Source: Ignavibacteriota bacterium (lineage in GTDB: Bacteria; Bacteroidota; Ignavibacteria; Palsa-1295). Taken from it: a DNA stretch of 28,657 nucleotides. Shown one piece after another: positions 1-7,200 of the stretch (its first letter is position 1; every line of letters starts with the position of its first letter). Below the pieces are notes generated by a model. The model worked only from the letters and a program-made list of their open reading frames with translations. It had not been told where the DNA came from and did no database searches. The position numbers and the translations under genes were made by a program. The DNA lies in contig JANYLL010000430.1 in NCBI GenBank assembly GCA_025357895.1, positions 1 through 28,657 of the forward strand. Reading direction: 5' to 3'.

Positions 1-340
1 CAAAAAAACGAAAATTCTGAATATCCTTTTCATACGCAGCATCTATTATATTATTTATTTAACGGGTTGGTCATCTTTATGATTCAAAGACTGAACCATT
101 GTTTCATTTAATTGCCTGCAAATTGCATGAGTAATTATTCATTGAAACAAAGTATTCAAGCGCCGTATCCTTATAGAGAGAATAGCCTTAGGACACGTTT
201 TTTATTCTATTTCCCCCGAAAATAAAAAAGTATGTCACAACACACATTGTTTTAGTGTCTTTAGGTTAGGGAATTTTCCTGATAATGAAAAAGGTTAAGA
301 TTTTTTGCATTGGCATCAATATTGGTGATGAAATAGTACG
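1..340. other. Non-coding leader region before the first operon
   Basis: No credible coding region is seen on either strand. The stretch is AT-rich. It contains an imperfect inverted repeat: TTGTTTCA at 99-106 faces TGAAACAA at 143-150, with a short nested palindrome TGCAA-A-TTGCA at 117-127 between the arms. The region presumably carries the promoter of the operon starting at 341, but I could not find a clear -33/-7 pair. Confidence 0.5.
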
Positions 341-721
341 ATGAATAAGATTGGTATATTATTTTTGGCATTCGCCTGTCTCGCAGGGACCGGATGTTAC
401 TATGATTCTCAGGAAGTGCTCTATGGACTTCCTCAGAATGTGCCATGTGATACGACCAATATTACCTATTCCGGGAAGATCACAAAGATCATTAATGCCA
501 ATTGCAGCGGATGCCATAGCAGTACGACCTCTTCTCTCGGCAACAGTATCATTCTGGATAACTTTGATGATTTCCAGAAACAGATAAATACCGGTAAGTT
601 GATCGATGATATTAACCAACTACCTAAATCTAACCCAATGCCGAAGGATGGGACGAGGCTTAATCCCTGTGACATTACCGCTATTCAACTTTGGGTAAAT
701 AAAGGCACGCCGAATAATTAA
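341..721 (+). CDS. Haem-c-binding lipoprotein (monohaem cytochrome-like)
   Basis: Probable periplasmic electron carrier anchored by lipid. Residues 1-18 are hydrophobic and end in a relaxed lipobox before Cys19. A single CxxCH haem-attachment motif (C55-S-G-C58-H59) follows, and Met100 in a short N-P-M-P stretch is a good candidate for the distal haem ligand. Cys36 and Cys110 could form a disulfide. The C-terminal helix with a WVNKG ending resembles the last helix of small class I cytochromes. It is the first gene of an operon with an OB-fold protein (2 bp gap), a YceI protein and a barrel-like protein. The electron partner is not identifiable. No Shine-Dalgarno is seen, as for most genes here. 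Confidence 0.8.
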   Translation: MNKIGILFLAFACLAGTGCYYDSQEVLYGLPQNVPCDTTNITYSGKITKIINANCSGCHSSTTSSLGNSIILDNFDDFQKQINTGKLIDDINQLPKSNPMPKDGTRLNPCDITAIQLWVNKGTPNN

Positions 722-723
722 CT

Positions 724-1158
724 ATGAAGCTGAAAAAAAGAACCCGAAATATTCTCATCGCAATCGTAGTCGTCGGACTGATAGGCGCTATTTATGGCTA
801 TACTGAGTATAACAGAAAACCTGCCGATCTTTCCGGCGTAAAAGCCGATATTTCTGTAAGTGCAGCACAACTTTTAGGTGAATATTCGAAAGATGAAAAA
901 GCAGCAAATCAAAAATATCTTAACAAGATCACAACAGTAAGCGGCGTTTTGAAATCGATTGATAAGGACCATACCGGCTCGATCAGCCTCTCACTAGATG
1001 CAGGAGATCCGCTTGCAGGAGTATCATGCGAACTTGATGCCCGTCACATTGCTGATGCAGAACAGGTTCATGTAGGAGATACCGTAATCGTTACCGGTAT
1101 ATGCACAGGAATGCTTACCGATGTCGTACTAGTGCGCTGCTCTGCTCAAAAGAAATAA
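724..1158 (+). CDS. Membrane-anchored OB-fold protein (tRNA_anti-like family)
   Basis: A short basic N-terminus is followed by one membrane segment at residues 10-26. A region of about 100 residues resembles the tRNA_anti-like OB-fold family found in many Bacteroidota: a beta-rich domain with T-V-S-G-V-L near residue 75 and a closing G-D-T-V-I-V-T-G-I-C strand pair. Despite the family name there is no sign of tRNA binding. The predicted topology puts the OB domain on the periplasmic side. It starts 2 bp after the cytochrome gene and is surely co-transcribed. The role is unknown. Family assignment rests on recognition of the pattern, not a search. Confidence 0.7.
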   Translation: MKLKKRTRNILIAIVVVGLIGAIYGYTEYNRKPADLSGVKADISVSAAQLLGEYSKDEKAANQKYLNKITTVSGVLKSIDKDHTGSISLSLDAGDPLAGVSCELDARHIADAEQVHVGDTVIVTGICTGMLTDVVLVRCSAQKK

Positions 1159-1187
1159 TTTTTATTTATTACTACGCGAAGATACTT

Positions 1188-1751
1188 ATGAAAAACGCTC
1201 GATCAGTAACATTCTCCCTTATCGCACTTGCCCTGATGGTGACGTGCGGATTTACCCAAAGCAAATATTTCACAAAATCCGGTTCGATCACTTTTGATGC
1301 TTCCGGTGCGCTCGAAGATATTAAAGCAGAAAATAAAAAAGCGACGTTCGTCCTTGATGCCAAGACCGGCGCCATTGAACTTGCTGTTCTCTTAAAAGCA
1401 TTTTCATTCGAGAGGGCGCTTATGCAGGAGCATTTCAACGAAAATTATGTTGAAAGCGATATGTATCCAAAGTCAACATATAAAGGAAAGATAACAAATT
1501 TTTCCGATGTGGATCTTTCGCATGATGGATCCTACCCGGTAAAAATTTCCGGGAAGCTGACATTGCATGGCGATACAAAAGAGCTACCTGCCAAAGGCAT
1601 TTTTATTGTCAAAGATGGTAAGGTAAGCGGGACTGCTTCTTTTACGATCACGCTTTCGGATTTTGATATTGAGATACCTGCTATCGTAAAAGATAAAATT
1701 TCAAAAACCGTAAATATTCACGTTGATGTCTGGCTCGATCCGCTTCCATGA
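1188..1751 (+). CDS. YceI-family periplasmic lipocalin-like protein
   Basis: YceI proteins are secreted beta-barrels that bind polyisoprenoid chains such as quinone precursors. Residues 1-24 form a signal peptide. The mature part shows the YceI layout: a strand with S-G-S-I-T-F-D near the start, the H-F-N-E-N-Y-V-E-S-D-M-Y-P block around residue 85, then repeated beta strands with K-G-K-I-T and K-L-T-L-H-G. The frame is open from 1101, but the ATG at 1188 starts directly at a proper signal peptide and lies beyond the previous stop, so it is preferred. The 3' end overlaps the next ATG by 4 bp, so the two are probably translationally coupled. Confidence 0.85.
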   Translation: MKNARSVTFSLIALALMVTCGFTQSKYFTKSGSITFDASGALEDIKAENKKATFVLDAKTGAIELAVLLKAFSFERALMQEHFNENYVESDMYPKSTYKGKITNFSDVDLSHDGSYPVKISGKLTLHGDTKELPAKGIFIVKDGKVSGTASFTITLSDFDIEIPAIVKDKISKTVNIHVDVWLDPLP

Positions 1752-2668
1752 AAAAATGTAGTTTTCTTTTTCTGATTGCAGTTTTGCTGCAATGGATTTC
1801 TCCTACGCGTATATTTTCTCAAGATACAACAAGTACGCAAAGTATGCTTGATCTTGTGAAGGATTCAACGGCGGAAACGGAGTATGTGAAGAATGCTTTT
1901 AAGTCAACGCGCATCATTAACGGACAGTCGATTGAAATGTTAGGTGCAGGATCGCTTGATTTCCGTATTCTACACCGGTTTGGTCCCATCAATCTCGGAG
2001 CCTCTCAGCTTTTCGGAATAGATCAGGCAACAACGCGATTTGGTTTTGATTACGCCCCTTGCAATGATTTACTTATTGGCATCGGACGTAGCTCCGGAAA
2101 GAAAGAACTTGATGGTTTTATAAAATATAGACTTCTTCAGCAATCAATCGGAGCACGAACAATGCCACTGACTGTTGTGCTTCTTGCAGGGGCAACATGT
2201 TGGACAGGTCCGTATCAGGATCCTACTGTGGAGAATTATTTTTCATCGCGTCTTGCATTTTTTCAGCAAATTCTTTTAGGAAGCAAGATCAGCAATGTAT
2301 TTACTTTTCAACTTACTCCGACGCTCGTTCATCAAAATTTTGTAGATCTGAAAACCGACCCTCATGATATCTATGCCCTTGGAGTCGGCGGCAGGATCAG
2401 GCTTAGTAATCGTATTTCTCTTACTATTGATTGGTATCACTATTTCAATGGCCAGAAGTATGTTGTAAGCGATGGTTTTAAAAATCCTCTGAATTTTGAT
2501 CCGCTTGCGATCGGAGTAGATATAGAGACCGGTGGTCATGTGTTCCAAATCCATTTATCAAATTCCTCGGGCTTGAACGAACGGGCATTTATCTTTGAAA
2601 CCTATAATAACTGGCTTACAGGCGGAATTCACTTAGGGTTCAATATCTCCAGAGTATTCCAACTATAA
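1748..2668 (+). CDS. DUF5777-like outer-membrane beta-barrel protein
   Basis: Signal peptide at residues 1-24 ending F-S-Q, then an N-terminal segment (V-K-N-A-F-K-S-T-R-I-I-N-G-Q-S) and about 230 residues of alternating strands with L-D-F-R-I-L-H-R-F-G. This pattern is typical of the DUF5777 barrel family of Bacteroidota. Its start overlaps the YceI stop (ATGA at 1748-1751). Last gene of the four-gene operon. Function is unknown. Position suggests it is the outer-membrane part of a module whose soluble parts carry haem c and perhaps an isoprenoid. Confidence 0.75.
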   Translation: MKKCSFLFLIAVLLQWISPTRIFSQDTTSTQSMLDLVKDSTAETEYVKNAFKSTRIINGQSIEMLGAGSLDFRILHRFGPINLGASQLFGIDQATTRFGFDYAPCNDLLIGIGRSSGKKELDGFIKYRLLQQSIGARTMPLTVVLLAGATCWTGPYQDPTVENYFSSRLAFFQQILLGSKISNVFTFQLTPTLVHQNFVDLKTDPHDIYALGVGGRIRLSNRISLTIDWYHYFNGQKYVVSDGFKNPLNFDPLAIGVDIETGGHVFQIHLSNSSGLNERAFIFETYNNWLTGGIHLGFNISRVFQL

Positions 2669-2762
2669 TTTTATCGACCTAAAACCTTACTAAGATTTCA
2701 AACGTCAATTCGTTTGTGAAATAGAAGTTAAAATCCGTTCTCTGAAGAATTCCGTACCATTA

Positions 2763-2788
2763 ACTGCAATCTAAAGAGAGATTGCAGT
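2763..2788 (+). terminator. Perfect 10-bp hairpin after the cytochrome/YceI operon
   Basis: ACTGCAATCT at 2763-2772 pairs perfectly with AGATTGCAGT at 2779-2788 around a 6-nt loop. A pyrimidine-rich but not pure T stretch follows. It lies about 95 bp after the operon stop and just before the glycosylase pseudogene. It could be a weak intrinsic terminator or an mRNA 3' end stabiliser. Confidence 0.45.
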
Positions 2789-2814
2789 CCCTTTATTTCT
2801 TTGATGTTTAAACC

Positions 2815-3209
2815 ATGGAAGGACCTTCATTATTCTTAGCGGCGGAAAATGCAGCACTCGGTAAAATGGCTCTTCATGCAGAGGAGGAGATAGGGGATGT
2901 GCTCTTAGAGCAGGAAATATTTTCCGGCGTAGGAAACATCATAAAAAACGAAGTGCTATTCCTCGCAAAAATAAATCCGAAAAAAAGTGTACGGTCGCTG
3001 ACAAAAAAAAGAGAATGGAGATAGCGCAGCTATCGCAAAGTTTTTCAAGACAGTTTTATGAGGGGAGGAAAATATTCCAACTCCGGGCACACTTACTTAT
3101 CTACGGTAAAAGCTTGTGCCCTATCTGCAATGCCAAAGTTATCCGGGAAAAAACGGGAAGGCGTAAGCGGTGGAGCTATTACTGTCCTGTGCATCAGCAT
3201 AAAGGATAA
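2815..3209 (+). pseudogene. Degraded Nei/Fpg-family DNA glycosylase
   Basis: The intact family removes oxidised bases from DNA. The remnant keeps three recognisable parts: the N-terminal M-E-G-P-S-L-F-L-A-A-E; the helix-two-turn-helix region with L-L-E-Q-E-I-F-S-G-V-G-N-I-I-K-N-E (residues about 30-46); and the C-terminal zinc finger C-P-I-C ... Y-Y-C-P-V-H-Q. The parts lie in two frames. Frame 1 runs 2815-3024 and the second frame resumes at about 3012. Adding one A to the A8 run at 3003-3010 would join them. Roughly 130 residues between the N-terminus and the helix region are missing, so even with the frame repaired it could not be a whole enzyme. A sequencing error could explain the frameshift but not the deletion. 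Confidence 0.8.
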
Positions 3210-3306
3210 AAATCTAACCGAAGATACAAATCAAACCATAGAACCACCTCTGTTTTTTATAAAAGAATGTTGAAAAAAGTATAATAGATATTCAGGAGAA
3301 TATTGC

Positions 3307-3314
3307 TATTTTTG
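3307..3314 (+). promoter_or_regulatory. Bacteroidota-type -7 box (TATTTTTG)
   Basis: Exact match to TAnnTTTG, 36 bp before the ATG at 3350. No TTTG is seen at the expected -33 distance. The same octamer precedes the 5'-nucleotidase-like gene at 25412. Confidence 0.35.
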
Positions 3315-3349
3315 TAGAAATAACAACTTATATTATTAATAGAAAAATT

Positions 3350-3628
3350 ATGACAAAAACAGCAAAAAAAGGCCTTCTGGTCGCAACAGCAATTGGAAGC
3401 GTAGTCGGTACAGGGGTAACATTACTCTATACCACAAAAAAAGGCAAATCTCTTCGTAAGGACGCCTCCGATACAGTTAATACTCTCTCTTCAGGAGTAA
3501 ATTCGTTAATAGGCTCAGCAGAAAAAAAACTGAAAAAAGTAGGAAAAGAAGGTAAAAAAATTGAGTTGAGCGCAAGCAGTGTTGCAAAAAAAGTAAAGAA
3601 ATCAGCAGCTAAAAAGAAGAAGAAATAA
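3350..3628 (+). CDS. YtxH-like small membrane protein with Lys-rich tail
   Basis: 92 residues. One Gly-rich membrane segment lies at about residues 8-27 (V-A-T-A-I-G-S-V-V-G-T-G) followed by T-T-K-K-G-K-S-L-R-K-D, the pattern of YtxH/general-stress-type proteins. The rest is a charged helix with repeated lysines ending in a polylysine tail. Such proteins are often linked to stress or stationary phase, but their activity is unknown. Appears monocistronic, with a TATTTTTG -7 box upstream. The opposite-strand Phe-rich reading frame is only its shadow. Confidence 0.75.
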   Translation: MTKTAKKGLLVATAIGSVVGTGVTLLYTTKKGKSLRKDASDTVNTLSSGVNSLIGSAEKKLKKVGKEGKKIELSASSVAKKVKKSAAKKKKK

Positions 3629-3849
3629 GTCAAACTGCTTCTTTCAAAATCGTTGTGGCCCGCCGGATAAATTTCTGCGCGGGCTTCATGGTTATAGTCT
3701 TCATGCTCTGCTGTCCAGCCCCAGCCCGACCCTTAAAGATACGATGTGTGGGACTTCATTTATTTATGCAGGGATAATATCTTCAAGGTCTTAAAACAAG
3801 CATCGGAATCGTTATGAGATTATTAGGAATTCCCGTTGTCGTTGGATAC

Positions 3850-3882
3850 AAAAAAACCGCCTGAATGAATCTGACGGTTTTT
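3850..3882 (-). terminator. Intrinsic terminator of tRNA-Lys
   Basis: Read on the minus strand, an arm AAAAACCGTC pairs with GGCGGTTTTT around a short loop, and a run of seven T follows the stem. It lies about 30 bp downstream of the 3' end of the tRNA. The A/T flanks are symmetric, so it may also work on the plus strand. Confidence 0.7.
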
Positions 3883-3912
3883 AAGAATGCTCTGTGAAAC
3901 ATTATAATACTG

Positions 3913-3985
3913 TGCTCCCTGCGGGACTCGAACCCGCGACCCAATGATTAAGAGTCATTTGCTCTACCAACTGAGCTAAGGAAGC
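3913..3985 (-). tRNA. tRNA-Lys(CTT)
   Basis: The reverse complement folds as a complete 73-nt cloverleaf. The acceptor arm GCTTCCT pairs with AGGGAGC (one G-U) with discriminator A. The D arm has GCTC...GAGC, the anticodon loop is CTCTTAA with anticodon CTT (decodes AAG), and the T arm is GCGGG-TTCGAGT-CCCGC. The CCA end is not encoded. About 7 nt upstream of the 5' end a sequence TGGCTTTT lies 19 nt after TTTG (plus-strand 3992-4022), a fair but imperfect match to the Bacteroidota -33/-7 promoter. Confidence 0.95.
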
Positions 3986-4010
3986 GACGTAAAAAGCCAT
4001 TTCCAGCCCT

Positions 4011-4037
4011 CTGAGTTCCAAAAAACTCAGTTTTTTT
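4011..4037 (+). terminator. Strong intrinsic terminator on the plus strand
   Basis: CTGAGTT at 4011-4017 pairs perfectly with AACTCAG at 4024-4030 around a 6-nt loop and is followed by seven T (4031-4037). The nearest plus-strand gene ends at 3628, so it stops either long read-through from that gene or an unrecognised transcript that would run antisense to tRNA-Lys. Confidence 0.65.
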
Positions 4038-4124
4038 CACTTTGAAGGTGTAACTCTCAGTCTTATGCGGTGTTTTTAAAGGAGAGAATACTTATAGTTC
4101 TCCCTTTTAGCAGAAAACAACACA

Positions 4125-4241
4125 ATGACACAGGTACAAGCAACAACGATCAGGTCAAATCAGAATCCTAAAGATATCTTAGCCATAATCGTAATTATGG
4201 CTGTGATAACCGGTTTTTTTTCATTATTGTTTATTGGTTAA
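4125..4241 (+). CDS. Candidate 38-residue single-span membrane peptide
   Basis: ATG at 4125 opens a 38-codon frame ending at TAA 4239-4241. The first 18 residues are polar. The last 20 form one clean hydrophobic segment (A-I-I-V-I-M-A-V-I-T-G-F-F-S-L-L-F-I-G), as expected of a small inner-membrane protein. It sits in its own interval just past the terminator at 4037 and stops 7 bp before the converging tamB stop. I do not recognise the family. The orderly polar/hydrophobic split supports coding, but the short length leaves room for chance. Confidence 0.45.
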   Translation: MTQVQATTIRSNQNPKDILAIIVIMAVITGFFSLLFIG

Positions 4242-4248
4242 GAAGTTA

Positions 4249-7200
4249 TTATTGCGAGAAGCGGAAAAGAAATCTACCTAAAAAGAGGGGTTGCTGCACA
4301 AGGGTTTGAGCAAAAGGATCGGTTCCAAGGTGACTTTCTCCTCTGAAGAGAAATTTATTGGCATCCTTAAAAGGAAGGAAAGTTGAAAAAGGAATCTCGA
4401 CTGCGAAATCGGATGAAGTGAGACTTCCTGTTGTTGTATTGATCCCTCCTCCAAGATTAAATACCACATCTTTATAGCCTAATGTCAAATTCAATTTAGA
4501 GCCTGCTGCTCCACCATATACAACGCCAATACCGCGAATATAGTCTGACTTTGCCAAATTAGTAAGTGCAGAACTGAGGATTCCGGAACCTGCGGAATAG
4601 TAAGCATTGGCTAAACCATTATTAGAATTCTGGCCAGGTGCATCACTTGCAAAATTTCCTGTCGTAAGATAGGAGAGAACATCTGCCTGAACCTGATCTT
4701 GCTGGCGATAATCCCTGCTGAAATCTCCCTGATTATTTTTATGATACAATTCCATTGTCAAGCGGGGTTCGTTAAGTGTTCCCTCGACGATTAATTTGAT
4801 CCTAACAACTTCATCGACACCTCCGGGCGTGCGATGCGGACCCGTATATTCTGCAGTGATATCGATCACAGGGTTCCCAAGTTCTTTAACGAACGTAATC
4901 GTGCCGGTAACAGGAGTAAACTCCTTTATGAACGTAAAGCTTGATTTATCCGTAAGCGTTATGACTCCGTCTGTTTCGGGAATAGTCCCAGGTTCGTTCC
5001 TAATGTAGGATAGTGTTCCGTCAGTCTTTATTTCAGCATGAAGTTGCTCTTTGACAACTCCATATAATTTATTTAAATTGACAATAAACCATACATCATT
5101 TCCCGGAATAGAAATATGGAGATCATAGAGCAACTTATCCATAAAGCTCAGTTGCTCGAGAGTAAATTCAGGCTGATTATTTACCTGAGGGGTCGTTGCA
5201 TTCTGTGCTGCTATTTCGAATGCCGTATCATTGTATTCATTGCCATTATCAGGCTCTGCGATTGTCTGAAGGATACGTTTTAATGTATCGCTGAGCTGAA
5301 GTGTATCGCCAATGGCGGTTTCCCTTTTAATTTTATAGGTGATGCCGTCATTCAATTCTGCTGCCGATACATCAGATTGGGGTAGGATCAAATTCCCTTG
5401 TACGATATTTATATTGCCTGCTAAGGACGGTCTATCGAACGTACCGGAGAAGATTAGTGGGTTACCATCAGTTTGAATTGCAAGCGGTCCGTAAAGGGTT
5501 TTCAATGTTTCTTTCGATGCATTACTTAGTATGGTCAGACGGTTAGTTGCAAGAGTAAGCTTGAAACTTTGCACAACAAAACCTTTAAAAAGGAATGAGC
5601 CGTTTAGCACTCCCTGTCCGTGAGGATCATCGCTTATCATATTCGCGAGTTTCATATCGACAAATTTCATCTCCTCATTTGAGAATAATAATTTACCGTT
5701 GATAGTATAGTAGAGATTCGTATTTGGCACAAGAAGTGAGCCTTTTCCCACATCAACCATTCCTTTGTATAAAATATTTTCGCGGCTGCCATTGACCGTA
5801 AGTTCGATATCAGCAAGCCCGTGCAGATCGGCAACTACAGGTACGAAGGGACTGAACATATCAAGAGGATAATCTTTTCCGGAAGCCCGTATGCTCATTA
5901 AGCGTTTAGCTATTGCCGCTGTATCGGCATTATATCCCGGATACTTCTTTAGCGAGAAGAGCAATGGAATGCTATCAATATCAAGCCGGAAAGAATTATT
6001 TCCTGCTGCAATAAAATTCTCGCGTCCCTGGCGAAGACTTTCCTTGGAAAAATCTGCCGTATCAACATGAAAGACTGCACTACCGGTCAGGGTCAGATCT
6101 TTATATAAGAGATTGATTTTACCGGTATCGATCGTCACTTTATTATAGGTGAACTTACGAATTGCAAGTTCTGCTCTCACTTGTGGATGAGAAAGACTGC
6201 CTTGCATAAATGCATTCATTTTAGTCATACGTCCACTCATGTTCGTAAGACCGGAAGCAGATGCAGGCTCAGGAAAAAATTTTGGTACATCTTCAAGATC
6301 AAGTTGCGGCGTTGTGATATAGGCGTATGAGATACTGTCTCCTTTGATCTTTAGTCCGAGTTTAATACGCTCGGCGAATCTCAATAGAGGATCATTTCCC
6401 GGCCTTGGGTGAATCAATGACAGTGTATCCATCTCAATTGATCCGTCAGCACCGAATGTTATATGCGGCTTATTATCATTATGCCATACAAATAATTTTC
6501 CGAATGCAAGACTAAGGCTATCAGGTTGAAAGGTTAGATCTGGATTACTGACGTTACCTGTTCCAGATAAATAGATTCCCAAATTATTGGGAAGTAAGGT
6601 GTTGAGGGTGTAATTCAACGAACCACCATTGAGTCTGATAATCGCATCAGGTTTTTCGATCGCCATGCCGTTAAACTTTACAACTGAGTCTGAGTGTATA
6701 GTGAATTCAGATCGAAGTGCGTGTAAGATCGTATTCTCATTATTCGTTATATGCTCAGCCAGGTATGAGAATTTTGTATCCTTTAATCTGATCGGAGGAA
6801 CTCCGGATGAGTCGTTGCCTCTTCGAGCCTTTAAAAGAAAGTTGTGAATATTTCCTTCTGTTGTAATGGCAATCAACCCGTTCTCGCATCCGGTCACGGT
6901 GCCATCCAACTTACCACTCCCTAAAAGAACGACGTCCGGAATGAACGGAGCGACAGGACGAAGATCTTTAATGTTCGCCGTATAGGAAAGATCGAGAGAA
7001 TCAGAACAGGAGAAAGAATTATTTCCAAATACTGAGAGAGTGTCGTTGCCATGCTTGCCTCGATTTTTTATAGCACCGGATATTTTTTGAATTCGGTCGC
7101 CTAAGATCAAGCCTATTTTTTCGATATTGTATTTTCCCCTAAAAGTAAGATCTGCTATAGAGCTGGTAATAATATCGATGCGCCGCGATGCATCCGTCGG

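Noticed and set aside
261..446. Minus-strand open frame across the start of the cytochrome gene
   Set aside because: Overlaps a well-supported gene on the other strand; no signal peptide, motif or promoter of its own.
3658..3684. GCCCGC...GCGGGC hairpin after the YtxH-like gene, as its terminator
   Set aside because: The stem is only 6 bp with a 15-nt loop and no T-run follows; too weak to call.
3690..3760. Short plus-strand frame of about 24 codons between the YtxH-like gene and the tRNA
   Set aside because: Too short, no motif, no hydrophobic or charged pattern; compatible with chance.
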